A stretch of DNA of 45,658 bases, from assembly GCA_019240125.1 (NCBI GenBank), contig JAFAYW010000333.1:1-45658 (forward strand), given 5' to 3'. This stretch comes from Alphaproteobacteria bacterium (GTDB lineage: Bacteria; Pseudomonadota; Alphaproteobacteria; ATCC43930; CGMCC-115725). The translations under genes were made by a program, and so were the position numbers. How positions within the stretch are numbered: position 1 is the stretch's first letter; every line of letters begins with the position of its first letter. Shown piece by piece: positions 25,146 to 33,598 of the stretch. The notes under the pieces are model-generated. The model did no database searches. It saw nothing but the letters and a program-made list of their open reading frames with translations, and was not told the origin of the DNA.

Positions 25146-27476
25146 CTATCCGCCGCTCCGCGCCGCGGCGATAGCGGCCCAGATGCGGTCAGGGGTGGCC
25201 GGCATGTCGAAATTCGCGACCCCGAGCGGGGCCAGCGCATCCATCACCGCGTTGACGATCGCCGGCAGCGCACCGACCGTTCCCGCTTCGCCAGCGCCCT
25301 TGGCGCCGAGCGGGTTGCGCCGGGTCGGGACCGGGTTTGACGTTACCGACATATACGGCACGGCATCGGCGCGCGGCATCGCGTAATCCATAAAGCTGCC
25401 GGTCAGCATCTGGCCGCTGCCGTTGTCGTAGACGACGCGCTCCATCAAGGCCTGGCCCAGGCCCTGCGCGACGCCGCCATGGATCTGCCCCTTGAGGCCG
25501 ATCGGGTTCACGACGGTGCCGACATCATCGACGACGACGTATTTGACGATGTCGAGATGCCCGGTCTCCGGGTCGATCTCGACCTCGCAGACATGGCTGC
25601 CATTGGGATAGGTGAAATCGTCGGGCGAAAAGGTGCCGGTTTCGTAAAAGCCGCCCTCGAGGCCCGGCGGCAGGTTGTTGGCGCGGAACGCCGCCTTCGC
25701 GACATCGCCGAGGCTGAGACTGCGGTCGGTGCCGGCGACGGTGAATGCGCCCTCGCCGAATTCGATATCGGCCTCCGCCGCCTCGAGCAGATGCGCCGCG
25801 AGCCGCTTGCCCTTGGCGATGATCTTGTCGGCCGCCATCCACAGCGCCGACCCGCCGATCACCGTCGAGCGCGACCCGTTAGTGCCGATGCCAAATGCGA
25901 CGCGGTCGGTATCGCCGTCGATGTACTGGATATCGCGCGGGTCGATCCCGAGCTTTTCGGACAGGACTTGCTTGAAGGTCGTCTCGTGCCCCTGCCCCTG
26001 GTTCTTGCTGCCCATCAGGAGCGTGACATTGCCGCTGGGGTGAAAGCGGATTTCGGCAAATTCCTGGCCCGGCCCGGCCGCCTTTTCGATCGGGTTGGCG
26101 AGACCGATACCCCGGAGCCGGCCGCGCGCCTCGGATTCGGCGCGGCGCGCGGCAAACCCGGCCCAATCGGCAAGCTCCAGCACCGTCGCCTGGTTGCCGG
26201 TGAAGTCGCCGCAATCGTAATTGAGCCCGAGCGCTGTTTTGTACGGCAGCTTCGCGTTAGCGATCAGGTTGCGGCGGCGCAGTTCGACGGGATCTTGGCC
26301 CAATTCGCGCGCCGCGTCGTCGATCAGCCGCTCGATGACATAGGTGGCCTCCGGCCGCCCGGCGCCGCGATAGGGCGCGGTGCCATTGGTGTGGGCCATC
26401 ACCGCCAATACGCCGACATAGGCGGCCGGGATGTCGTAGACGCCGGTCAGGGTGCCGACATTGCTGAAGCTCGCCAGCAGATTGCGCTCCGACGAGACAT
26501 AGGCGCCGACATTGGCCAATGTCTTGACCCGCAGCGCGAGAAACTTGCCGTCGCGGTCGAGCGCCAATTCGGCGTCGCTGACATTGTCACGGGCGTGCTC
26601 GTCGGCGAGCACCGCCTCGCTGCGTTCGCATTGCCATTTGACCGGCCGGCGCAACTGGCGCGCCGCCAGCAGCACGAGCCGATGCTCGGGATATTGCCAG
26701 CCCTTGGTGCCGAACCCGCCGCCGACATCGCCGGCGATGACGCGGATACGGCTCTCCGGGATCTTGAAGATTCGCGTTGCCAGCGCCTGCCGCACCCGAT
26801 GCGGATACTGCACATCGGCGTAGAGCGTGAACCGCTCCTCGCCTGCGTCCCACACGCCGAGCGCGCCGCGCGGCTCCATAAAATGCGCGTAAACGCGGCT
26901 GATGACGTAGCGCCGCTTGACGATATGCGCGGCGCCGGCAAAGGCGGCCTCGGTCGCCGCCTTGTTGCCGCTCTCGAACAGGTTGGAGATGTTGTCGGGG
27001 CACTCGTCCCAGACCGCGACGCGGCCGTCGCCAGCCTCGGCGGTGTCGGTCACCGACGGCAGTATCTCGTAATCGACCTCGACCATTTCGGCGGCGTCCT
27101 TTGCCTCGGCCAATGTGTTGGCCACCACAAAGGCCACCGGCTCGCCGACAAAACGGACGCGCTCATGTGCCAGGCCGAGATGCGCCCGCGCAAACATTGG
27201 CGAGCCGTCAGGCCGCTTGCGTTGAAACGGCACGCCCATGACCCCGAGCTTGGCGGCTACCAAATCATCGCCCGTCAGCACCGCCAGCACCCCCGGCGCC
27301 GCCAGCGCGGCGCTCGCGTCGATGCCGCGGATGCGGGCATGCGCGTGCGGCGAGCGCAACACCACCCCATAAACTTGCCCCGCCAGGTTGACGTCGCCCT
27401 GATAGCGGCCATTGCCGGTCAGCAGCCGCTTGTCCTCATAGCGCCGAACCGGCTGCCCAATCCCGAACTGGCCCAT
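25146..27476 (-). CDS. Xanthine dehydrogenase-family molybdopterin-binding subunit (CoxL-like, orphan)
   Basis: A 776-residue large subunit of a molybdenum hydroxylase. It shows the usual N-terminal GIGQPVRRYEDKRLLTGNGRY, the Moco-binding GDVGGGFGTK, the active-site loop PYRGAGRPEA, and the catalytic Glu in GAKGAGEAGTVGA. The loop is the AYRGAGR-like 'form II' type, not AYXCSFR of genuine aerobic CO dehydrogenase, so the substrate is probably an aldehyde or N-heterocycle. The medium FAD subunit and the small 2Fe-2S subunit normally encoded alongside are absent from both flanks. Start at ATG 27476, with GGGAG 9-13 bases upstream. Confidence 0.92.
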   Translation of the reverse strand: MGQFGIGQPVRRYEDKRLLTGNGRYQGDVNLAGQVYGVVLRSPHAHARIRGIDASAALAAPGVLAVLTGDDLVAAKLGVMGVPFQRKRPDGSPMFARAHLGLAHERVRFVGEPVAFVVANTLAEAKDAAEMVEVDYEILPSVTDTAEAGDGRVAVWDECPDNISNLFESGNKAATEAAFAGAAHIVKRRYVISRVYAHFMEPRGALGVWDAGEERFTLYADVQYPHRVRQALATRIFKIPESRIRVIAGDVGGGFGTKGWQYPEHRLVLLAARQLRRPVKWQCERSEAVLADEHARDNVSDAELALDRDGKFLALRVKTLANVGAYVSSERNLLASFSNVGTLTGVYDIPAAYVGVLAVMAHTNGTAPYRGAGRPEATYVIERLIDDAARELGQDPVELRRRNLIANAKLPYKTALGLNYDCGDFTGNQATVLELADWAGFAARRAESEARGRLRGIGLANPIEKAAGPGQEFAEIRFHPSGNVTLLMGSKNQGQGHETTFKQVLSEKLGIDPRDIQYIDGDTDRVAFGIGTNGSRSTVIGGSALWMAADKIIAKGKRLAAHLLEAAEADIEFGEGAFTVAGTDRSLSLGDVAKAAFRANNLPPGLEGGFYETGTFSPDDFTYPNGSHVCEVEIDPETGHLDIVKYVVVDDVGTVVNPIGLKGQIHGGVAQGLGQALMERVVYDNGSGQMLTGSFMDYAMPRADAVPYMSVTSNPVPTRRNPLGAKGAGEAGTVGALPAIVNAVMDALAPLGVANFDMPATPDRIWAAIAAARSGG

Positions 27477-27552
27477 CAGGCGTGCGCTCCCTGCTGATTC
27501 TTGCCCAGCATTGTAGCGATGGGAGCGTGCGGCGCGACACCGCAATCGCGGG

Positions 27553-27768
27553 TCAGTGGACGCTCGGCTCGAAGGTCATTGCATCGGCGAAGGCATGTAT
27601 CCCGACCCACACCATCAGGATAAAGCCGGCAATGCCCAGCAAACGCGCTGTCAGGTCGAGCCGCGTCCGGCCTTCCGGGACCAGTTTGCCGCCGCGCGCG
27701 TAAAGGAACCCGGAAGCGGCAAAAAAAGCCGCCGCCACCGCCACCAGTAATATTTCGTTGGTACCCAT
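27553..27768 (-). CDS. Small two-helix membrane protein
   Basis: A 71-residue protein with two hydrophobic helices (ILLVAVAAAFFAASGFLYA and LLGIAGFILMVWVGIHAF) separated by a basic loop rich in Arg. ATG 27768 was chosen because it places helix 1 at the N-terminus. The longer upstream frame has no support. It lies 76 bases upstream of the molybdenum-hydroxylase gene on the same strand. No family recognised. Confidence 0.65.
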   Translation of the reverse strand: MGTNEILLVAVAAAFFAASGFLYARGGKLVPEGRTRLDLTARLLGIAGFILMVWVGIHAFADAMTFEPSVH

Positions 27769-27874
27769 GAGCTGTCTGTTGTCACTTCCGCTGTTAAGAG
27801 CAATGCATGGTGTTATGCCGCACGGTCTCTCCGGCGGCGAGTGAACGACCACAACCGTGAAGAAAGGCACAAGC

Positions 27875-28315
27875 ATGGCGAAGACAAAAGACGCGGCTGC
27901 CGACGGGCACGGCACCGAGCCCGCCTCGCAGCTGATCGACGGGCGGATCACGGAACTGGCGGATTGGCGCGGCGAGATACTCGCGCGGCTGCGAAAGCTC
28001 ATCAAGCAAGCCGACCCTGAGGTGGTCGAGGAATGGAAGTGGCGCGGTGTACCGGTCTGGTCGCATGCCGGCATCATCTGCACCGGCGAGACCTATAAGG
28101 CCGTCGTCAAAGTCACCTTCGCAAAAGGTGCGTCGCTGGAAGACCCGGCCGGTCTTTTCAATTCCAGCCTGGAGGGCAACACCCGGCGTGCCATCGACTG
28201 GCATGAAGGCGATGCGATCGACGAACCGGCGTTTCAGGCGCTGATCCACGCCGCGATCGCCCTCAATACCACCGCGAAGAGCCAGCGCTCAGGTACAAAA
28301 GAGACCAAAGCGTAG
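27875..28315 (+). CDS. DUF1801 domain protein
   Basis: A 146-residue cytoplasmic protein with the DUF1801 pattern: an N-terminal helix pair (WRGEILARLRKLIKQADPEVVEEWKW), then GVPVWSH, GETYKAVVKVTFAKGA, and LFNSSLEGNTRRAIDWHEGD. Members have a YdhG-like fold, and no biochemical role is established. ATG 27875 follows AAAGG by about 8 bases, and a GTG at 27857 is less likely. It diverges from the small membrane protein gene. Confidence 0.88.
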   Translation: MAKTKDAAADGHGTEPASQLIDGRITELADWRGEILARLRKLIKQADPEVVEEWKWRGVPVWSHAGIICTGETYKAVVKVTFAKGASLEDPAGLFNSSLEGNTRRAIDWHEGDAIDEPAFQALIHAAIALNTTAKSQRSGTKETKA

Positions 28316-28432
28316 CCGGCGGGCGTTAACAAGCGGACACGATCGCGGATGTCGGCGCGGCGTCACACGGACCGCGCTTGCAGGGAGCCCGGGTTTGCGG
28401 ATCATGCGCCATAACATATCGGATCGGGGTGG

Positions 28433-29539
28433 GTGGTGGACGAAGTCGACGCGGTAGTCATCGGCGCCGGAGTGGTCGGGTTGGCGGTAGCGCGCGCGCT
28501 CGCGCTGGCGGGGCGCGAGGTCATTGTGCTGGAGCGCGCCTACACAATCGGGTTCGAGACATCGTCGCGCAACAGCGAGGTCATCCATGGCGGCCTCTAC
28601 TACCCGGCGGGCAGCCTCAAGGCGACCGCCTGTGTCGAGGGACGCCAGCGGCTATACGAATATTGCCGCGACCATGGGGTGCCGCACGCCGCTCTTGGCA
28701 AGCTGATCGTCGCTACCAGCGAAGAGGAGATCCCCGGCGTTCAGAAGATCGAGGCGGCGGCCCGCGCCAACGGTGTCGATAACCTCGAATGGCTCAGCGT
28801 CGCCGAGGCACAGCGGATGGAGCCGGAGCTAAATTGCGTCGCGGCGCTGCTGTCGCCCTCTACGGGCATCATCGACAGCCATGCGCTGATGCTCGCCTAT
28901 CAGGGCGACGCCGAGGATGCCGGCGCGTTTGTCGTGTTCCGCAGCCCGGTCTTGTCTGGTCGCGTGCTGAATGACGGGTTTGAGCTGGCGGTCGGCGGTG
29001 ACGAGCCGACGACGATCCGCTGCGGCATGCTGGTGAATGCTTCAGGGCTCTACGCGCCGTCACTGGCGCGCTCGATCGACGGCATCCCGCTCGACACGAT
29101 CCCGCCCGCGTATTTCTGCCGCGGCGTCTATTTCACGCTGGCCGGCCGCACCCCGTTCCGCCGGCTGATCTATCCGGTGCCGGTACCCGGTGGACTGGGC
29201 GTCCATATCACGCTCGACCTCGCGGGGCAGGCGCGGTTTGGTCCGGATGTGGAATGGATCGGCGATGTCGATTACGCGGTGGACCCGCGGCGCGGCGATG
29301 CGTTTTATGCGGCGGTGCGGCGCTATTGGCCGGGGCTGCGTGACGGCGCGCTGCAGCCGGGTTATGCCGGCATACGGCCCAAGATCAGCGGCCCGAACGA
29401 TCCCGCCGCTGATTTTGTCGTGCAGGGCCCGGCGACGCATGGCGTGCCGGGTCTGGTAAATATGTACGGGATTGAGTCGCCAGGCCTCACCGCCTCATTG
29501 CCGCTGGCCGATGAGGCGGTGCGTCAACTCGGCGCGTAA
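28433..29539 (+). CDS. FAD-dependent oxidoreductase, L-2-hydroxyglutarate oxidase-like
   Basis: A 368-residue DAO-fold flavoenzyme. The N-terminal dinucleotide-binding motif is [22 protein letters not shown], ending in the ribose-binding Glu of VLERA. It is followed by [20 protein letters not shown], a signature of the LhgO/L2HGDH family, and [11 protein letters not shown]. The C-terminal [12 protein letters not shown] and [14 protein letters not shown] complete the FAD site. It probably oxidises L-2-hydroxyglutarate or a similar hydroxy acid, and the exact substrate is inference. It starts with adjacent GTG codons (28433 or 28436) after a GGGG run. Confidence 0.88.
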   Translation: MVDEVDAVVIGAGVVGLAVARALALAGREVIVLERAYTIGFETSSRNSEVIHGGLYYPAGSLKATACVEGRQRLYEYCRDHGVPHAALGKLIVATSEEEIPGVQKIEAAARANGVDNLEWLSVAEAQRMEPELNCVAALLSPSTGIIDSHALMLAYQGDAEDAGAFVVFRSPVLSGRVLNDGFELAVGGDEPTTIRCGMLVNASGLYAPSLARSIDGIPLDTIPPAYFCRGVYFTLAGRTPFRRLIYPVPVPGGLGVHITLDLAGQARFGPDVEWIGDVDYAVDPRRGDAFYAAVRRYWPGLRDGALQPGYAGIRPKISGPNDPAADFVVQGPATHGVPGLVNMYGIESPGLTASLPLADEAVRQLGA

Positions 29540-29546
29540 GCCGTTA

Positions 29547-29738
29547 TCAGCCGAGGTAGCTCTGGCTGAAGCGCCACAGCGCCAATGGCCAGGAAAGCAC
29601 TTCCCGCAGAGTCATGCGGAAAACATCGACTTGTGTGCGCCAGTGAAAGTCATCAGCCACCGCCGGGCTCGCGGGATGCGCGAATAAAGCTGCGCCAATA
29701 GCAACGTAAAGAAGAGCAAAGGTAAGCACAGCCTGCAT
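29547..29738 (-). CDS. Small membrane protein behind a palindromic operator
   Basis: A 63-residue protein from ATG 29738 (AAGGAAG upstream). A hydrophobic N-terminal helix (VLTFALLYVAIGAALFA) may be a signal-anchor or a signal peptide cut after PAVA. The remainder (HWRTQVDVFRMTLREVLSWPLALWRF) is amphipathic, with four Trp/Phe clusters that could lie on a membrane. No family recognised. Its promoter is unusually clear and overlaps a perfect 6-3-6 inverted repeat, which argues that it is a real, controlled gene. Confidence 0.62.
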   Translation of the reverse strand: MQAVLTFALLYVAIGAALFAHPASPAVADDFHWRTQVDVFRMTLREVLSWPLALWRFSQSYLG

Positions 29739-29771
29739 CGGTCGGTCTTCCTTACGGTATGTGTAGCGATT

Positions 29772-29786
29772 TGTAACACCGTTACA
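29772..29786. promoter_or_regulatory. Perfect 6-3-6 inverted repeat, probable repressor operator
   Basis: TGTAAC-ACC-GTTACA is a perfect 15-base palindrome that covers the -10 element and the predicted start point of the promoter just described. The length and symmetry resemble operators of TetR-family repressors. No such regulator is encoded nearby, so the binding protein is unknown. Confidence 0.6.
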
Positions 29787-29809
29787 CACCATTTACATTT
29801 AATGGTCAA
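29781..29809 (-). promoter_or_regulatory. Sigma-70-type promoter of the 63-aa membrane protein gene
   Basis: On the minus strand, TTGACC (29809-29804) and TGTAAC (29786-29781) are separated by exactly 17 bases. This gives a transcription start near 29774 and a leader of about 36 bases to ATG 29738. The spacer is AT-rich compared with the surrounding DNA. Confidence 0.6.
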
Positions 29810-29835
29810 CCCCTCCTGCGTTTCATTCCGCACCA

Positions 29836-30357
29836 TTAAGGATGTATCGCTGGCGGCGTGCTGCGCCGCAGGTCATTGAGCCAGGCCACGACCCGCTTGC
29901 GATTGACCCCGAGATCGCTCTGGCCATAGCGTGACCGGCTATAGACCGCGAGGCTCGATTGCTGCGGCCCGAGCGCGACAAACTCGGCGATGATGATGTC
30001 GGGAAAGCGGAACAGGGCCGAACGCTGCAAGGCGATAACGCGTCGGCGCTGCGGATCGGTGTCGAGCACGGTGACGCGCGGCTCGTCCGCGATGGTCTGC
30101 AGCCAGGCATCGTAAAGACGCTCTACCGGAATCGGAAATTCGGGGCTTGTCAGCGGTGGCGCCACAGCGCAGTAGCCGGGCGGGCAGGCCAGGAAGGCGT
30201 TCATCGCCAAGGGTCCCCGCAAGGAGTTGATTGCGATGTTTTCGGTCGGCAACACGGCGGTTTCGGATGCCCGGTCCATGTAGAGGCGCGCCGCGAGAAC
30301 CGCCACGGCGATCACGGCCAGGAGGGTCAGCATCATCTTTCCCAATCGCCTCCACAT
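29836..30357 (-). CDS. DUF1499 family protein
   Basis: A 173-residue protein with an N-terminal membrane helix (MLTLLAVIAVAVLAARLYM) and a soluble domain of DUF1499 type. The pattern includes LYDAWLQTIADEPRV, AFxCP-like FLACPPGYC, RFPDIIIAEFV, and the closing SRSRYGQSDLGVNRKRVVAWL. Members are often periplasmic or membrane-tethered, and their function is unknown. The start was set at ATG 30357. It could start nine residues later or at the adjacent Met pair without changing the domain. It reads towards the 63-aa membrane protein gene. Confidence 0.82.
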   Translation of the reverse strand: MWRRLGKMMLTLLAVIAVAVLAARLYMDRASETAVLPTENIAINSLRGPLAMNAFLACPPGYCAVAPPLTSPEFPIPVERLYDAWLQTIADEPRVTVLDTDPQRRRVIALQRSALFRFPDIIIAEFVALGPQQSSLAVYSRSRYGQSDLGVNRKRVVAWLNDLRRSTPPAIHP

Positions 30358-30441
30358 GATTGCGTCATGATGACCGGGCAGGCTGGCGGCGCCAAGCCGC
30401 CAACGTAGAACCGCGGCGCCGCAACGGTGTTTATTACGAGC

Positions 30442-31350
30442 ATGCAAACCGAACGTCGCAGCCCTCGCTACGCCGCGCTCGACCAGTGGAGCCCGGCCGA
30501 CATGCTCGATGCCATGCTGGAGGGTCAATTCGCTGCGGTTTCGGCGGTACACGCGGCGCGGCCAGCGCTGGAGCGCGCCGCTGTTGCCGTCGAGGACCGG
30601 CTGCGGCGGGGTGGCCGGCTGATTTACGCGGGCGCCGGAACCTCCGGTCGGCTTGCGGTGCAGGATGGCGCTGAGTTGATGCCAACCTTCAGCTGGCCAC
30701 CGGATCGGCTGGTGTTGCTGATGGCGGGCGGGCAGGCGGCACTAGTGCGCGCTGTCGAAGGTGCCGAGGATGAGGGCGAGCAGGCGGCGGAATTGGCCGA
30801 GCGGCACGGGATTGGGCGAGCCGACGCGCTGATCGCGGTGGCCGCCAGTGGCACGACACCGTTCACGCTGGCTTGTCTGCGCGAGGCGTCCGAACGCGGC
30901 ACGCTGACCGTCGGCATTGCCAACAACGCCAATACGCCGATCCTCAACGAGGCCGAGCACCCGGTATGGCTCGATACCGGCGCCGAGCTGATCGCCGGCT
31001 CGACCAGGATGAAGGCTGGCACGGCGCAACGGGTCGCGCTCACCGTGCTGTCATCGCTGGTGATGGTACGACTGGGCCATGTCTACGAAGGCATGATGGT
31101 CGATGTGCGGGCGACCAACGCAAAACTGGTGCGGCGCAGCGAGGCCATTCTGGCGCAGCTGACCGGACACGGCCGCGATAAGGTACATGAGGCGCTGCGG
31201 CGGGCCGATGGCAGCGTCAAGCTCGCCCTGCTGCTGCTGGAAGGCAACAGCCTTGCCGAGGCCAGGGCCGCACTGGGCGCGGCGAGCGGCGATCTGCGTG
31301 CCGCCAAGGAGGAGATCGAGACGCGCCGCGAGCGCAAGCGTCGCGCCTGA
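30442..31350 (+). CDS. murQ: N-acetylmuramic acid 6-phosphate etherase MurQ
   Basis: A 302-residue SIS-domain enzyme. It cleaves the lactyl ether of MurNAc-6-phosphate to GlcNAc-6-phosphate and D-lactate in peptidoglycan recycling. Family motifs are YAGAGTSGRLAVQDGAEL (sugar-phosphate binding), AVAASGTTPFT, VGIANN, and AELIAGSTRMKAGTAQR. The C-terminal LLLLEGNSLAEARAAL is also typical. ATG 30442 (MQTERRSPRYAAL) fits the family start, and an in-frame GTG at 30427 is less likely. No anmK, nagZ or PTS gene is adjacent, so the other recycling genes must lie elsewhere. Confidence 0.95.
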   Translation: MQTERRSPRYAALDQWSPADMLDAMLEGQFAAVSAVHAARPALERAAVAVEDRLRRGGRLIYAGAGTSGRLAVQDGAELMPTFSWPPDRLVLLMAGGQAALVRAVEGAEDEGEQAAELAERHGIGRADALIAVAASGTTPFTLACLREASERGTLTVGIANNANTPILNEAEHPVWLDTGAELIAGSTRMKAGTAQRVALTVLSSLVMVRLGHVYEGMMVDVRATNAKLVRRSEAILAQLTGHGRDKVHEALRRADGSVKLALLLLEGNSLAEARAALGAASGDLRAAKEEIETRRERKRRA

Positions 31351-31366
31351 CCCTCACCGGGAGCGG

Positions 31367-31876
31367 TTATGGCGCCGGGTAATGCGTCGTCAGCTTCTGC
31401 CCGCCACTCACGGCCGGCTCCGCATCGAGCAAAATGAAAGCGAATACGCAGGGTGCGTTACCGGTGTTCACCCAGGCATGCATGGTGCCGCGCTGTACCA
31501 CGATGTCGCCTTCGGTCAGGTGCACCAATTCGCCATCGTCGAGTTCCAGGTCGCACTGGCCCTTGAGCAGGATCGCGTAGTCCAGGGTTTCGGTGCGATG
31601 CATGAATTTCGGCGCGCCGGGCGCGAACTCGGTGATCCGGACGACGCTGCCCTGCCCCGAGCCGACATAATTGTGGCGTACGACAAAGCCGTTGCGCTGC
31701 GCCGCCGCCGCCGCATCCGAATTGTCGATTGGCATCGCATTGGTGGACCAGATTTCACAGCGGTTGATATAGGCCCGGCCGCGCCCCGCGACCCCGGTCA
31801 TCCGCTCATCACTGGCGACAACAGCCCTGCCATTGGCATCGTGCCCGGTGACCACCCGGCGTACTTCCAAAGCCAT
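31367..31876 (-). CDS. Cupin domain protein
   Basis: A 169-residue protein with one cupin barrel in its C-terminal half. Motif 1 is in FAPGAPKFMHRTETLDYAIL with metal-ligand His and Glu. Motif 2 is in GDIVVQRGTMHAWVN with the third His. The N-terminal half (VVASDERMTG...INRCEIWSTN) resembles cupins annotated as oxalate or aromatic-acid dioxygenase-like, but no substrate can be assigned. Start at ATG 31876 with GAGAGGA upstream. Converges with murQ with 16 bases between stops. Confidence 0.85.
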   Translation of the reverse strand: MALEVRRVVTGHDANGRAVVASDERMTGVAGRGRAYINRCEIWSTNAMPIDNSDAAAAAQRNGFVVRHNYVGSGQGSVVRITEFAPGAPKFMHRTETLDYAILLKGQCDLELDDGELVHLTEGDIVVQRGTMHAWVNTGNAPCVFAFILLDAEPAVSGGQKLTTHYPAP

Positions 31877-32002
31877 CCCGTCCTCTCTGCTTATCGCGAA
31901 CTTCTCGCACCGTTAAGGAGCCACACAGGCATATCACCTCGGCAGTTGTTGTCGAATAGCCTCGCCGTTTACTCCTCAGTCATGGGTGTGTGTATACATA
32001 CC

Positions 32003-32190
32003 GTGAAAAGCGGAGACCTATCGCTGCGTTGGCTCGGGACGGCTAGAAGAGGGTTGCGCAAAAGGGCAGCCATGTTCAGTTGAAACACCTGATAAAGCCG
32101 GGCCGCGTAACCGTTCCGCACCCCCAGAAAGACATTCCCATCGGCACGCTGAAGAGCATCGAAACTCAAGCCGGCATTAAACTGAGGTAG
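32003..32190 (+). pseudogene. hicA: Decayed HicA toxin gene
   Basis: From GTG 32003 the frame reads VKSGDL. Dropping into the next frame at 32020 (a one-base deletion) gives IAALARDG, a TAG stop (32044-32046) where HicA has Trp, then KRVAQKGSHVQLKH and PGRVTVPHPQKDIPIGTLKS, ending at TAG 32188-32190. This is the complete small HicA mRNA-interferase fold (dsRBD-like, active-site His in GSH) in about 62 codons. One frameshift and one nonsense mutation have killed it. It is followed four bases later by the broken hicB. A -10-like TGTATA lies just upstream at 31991-31996. Confidence 0.87.
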
Positions 32191-32194
32191 CGTT

Positions 32195-32372
32195 ATGCCC
32201 TGATATATCGCCCTCATCCACAAAGAGCCGGACAGCGATTCGGATCAACGTGACGCTACCGAGCGATGCGCCGGGCCGGATCGACCGCTATCCCGAGGAG
32301 CACGGTGTCACTCGCTCGGGCTTTCTGACCCAGGCTGCCAAGCAAGCCATGGAAATCGATACCGCTCCCTGA
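32195..32372 (+). pseudogene. hicB: Decayed HicB antitoxin gene with internal deletion
   Basis: ATG 32195 is followed at codon 3 by TGA, then YIALIHKEPDSD, the hallmark N-terminus of HicB antitoxins. Near 32236 the homology jumps frame to AIRINVTLPSDAPGRIDRY and EEHGVTRSGFLTQAAKQAM, the C-terminal ribbon-helix-helix DNA-binding part, ending at TGA 32370-32372. The central domain, normally about 90-100 residues, is missing. So the gene carries a nonsense codon and an out-of-frame internal deletion. Together with hicA it is a dead type II toxin-antitoxin module. Confidence 0.85.
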
Positions 32373-32387
32373 CCGCGGCTCAAAATT

Positions 32388-32417
32388 CAGGCGGGCGCCG
32401 CGGCGCCCGCCTGTTTT
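32388..32417. terminator. Rho-independent terminator, bidirectional
   Basis: CAGGCGGGCGCCG (32388-32400) is followed directly by its perfect complement CGGCGCCCGCCTG (32401-32413), then TTTT on the plus strand. The reverse direction has AATTTT after the stem. It can end transcripts from the hicAB remnant and from the leftward amidohydrolase gene, whose stop is at 32462. Confidence 0.8.
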
Positions 32418-32461
32418 GAATACTTCCTGCCTAGCCTTGGCCGGCCGGTCAGGCCTCGCGG

Positions 32462-33598
32462 CTAATTCGACAAACGATAGAATTTCGCCGCGTTCTCGCA
32501 GGTGATCTTGTGGATCTGCTCAGCATTGAGGCCGGCGAACTGCTCGTCGATGTACTTCGTCGATTCCGGCCAGATGCCGTCGGTGTGCGGATAGTCTGAG
32601 CCCCACATCAACGTCTCGAGACCGATATGGTCGACCAGCTCGGCGCCGATCGGGTCGAACTGGAAGGTCGCGCGGCAGCGCTCGCGCCAGATTTCGCTCG
32701 GCTTCTTCTTCATCAGATCGCGGAAGCGGTCCTCGAATTCGAAATCCATGCGGTGCAGCGCGTAGGGGATCCAGCCAACACCGCTCTCGCCAAAGGCGAC
32801 GCGGAGGTTCGGATAACGCTCGAACACGCCGGCCCCCATCATCGCGGCGATGATGTGGACGAGGCCCATCTGAAAGGCCGACACGCCGGTGAACATCGCG
32901 GCGCGCTGCACCTGGCGCGACTCGGTGCGTGAGCGCGGCGCCGTGGTCGGAAAGGTGTGGAAATGCAATGGCAGGTCGACGTCGTTGACCGCCTTCCACA
33001 GCGGCTCCCAATTCGGGTGCCACATCGGCTCCATATCCCACGAGCATGACAGCTCAAGACCGCGCAATCCCATCTTGGCGGCGCGATGCACCTCGGCGAC
33101 GGCCTCTTCGATATTGCCATAGGGCAGGCAGGCAAGGCCGAGCTGGCGATCGGGATAGTGGCTGCAGAATTCCTTCAGCCAGTCATTGTAGATGCGCAGC
33201 ATCTCATTGCTGGCTTCGTTGTCGTTGAGCTTGGAGGCGGCGCCGAGAATGCCATAGATGATCTCGGCATCGACCCCGTCTGTCTCCATGTCCTTGAGGC
33301 GGAGATGCGGGTCGTTGCAGCGCGTCTTGCCGATTTTCGCGTCGGAATAGAGACCGTGCTCGGCCATGATGTCGACGCGGACATTCTGCCCCGGGACGTG
33401 CTTTGCGCCACCCGGTCCGACGCCGTAGAGCAAGCCGAAATTGGCGCCGTTCTTGGCAACCCATTGCGGCCCGTCCGGCCCCTCCTCGACATACGGCATG
33501 CGGTCTTTAAGGTGTTTCGGGGCGTTTTCGGCGAACAGGCCCGGCGGCATCCAAGGCATGTCGAGATGGCAATCGGCCGAGATGCGCTTGTAATGCAT
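32462..33598 (-). CDS. Amidohydrolase family protein (ACMSD-like decarboxylase/hydrolase)
   Basis: A 378-residue TIM-barrel metal enzyme of the amidohydrolase-2 family. Metal and active-site motifs are ISADCHLDMPW near the N-terminus, the HFHTFPT strand, the family-typical FGESGVGWIPYALHRMDFE, and MWGSDYPHTDGIWPES with the catalytic Asp. The family contains 2-amino-3-carboxymuconate-semialdehyde decarboxylase and many aromatic-acid or hydrolytic enzymes. Substrate unassigned. ATG 33598 has AAGGGA upstream. The longer upstream frame lacks homology. Confidence 0.9.
   Translation of the reverse strand: MHYKRISADCHLDMPWMPPGLFAENAPKHLKDRMPYVEEGPDGPQWVAKNGANFGLLYGVGPGGAKHVPGQNVRVDIMAEHGLYSDAKIGKTRCNDPHLRLKDMETDGVDAEIIYGILGAASKLNDNEASNEMLRIYNDWLKEFCSHYPDRQLGLACLPYGNIEEAVAEVHRAAKMGLRGLELSCSWDMEPMWHPNWEPLWKAVNDVDLPLHFHTFPTTAPRSRTESRQVQRAAMFTGVSAFQMGLVHIIAAMMGAGVFERYPNLRVAFGESGVGWIPYALHRMDFEFEDRFRDLMKKKPSEIWRERCRATFQFDPIGAELVDHIGLETLMWGSDYPHTDGIWPESTKYIDEQFAGLNAEQIHKITCENAAKFYRLSN

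Noticed and set aside
25479..27497. 672-codon open frame on the plus strand
   Set aside because: It is antisense to the molybdenum hydroxylase gene, which has all family motifs. Long antisense frames are expected in high-GC DNA, and its product is low in complexity with no recognisable domain.
31969..32223. 84-codon minus-strand ORF
   Set aside because: It is exactly antisense to the HicA remnant and the start of the HicB remnant. The plus strand explains the sequence fully.
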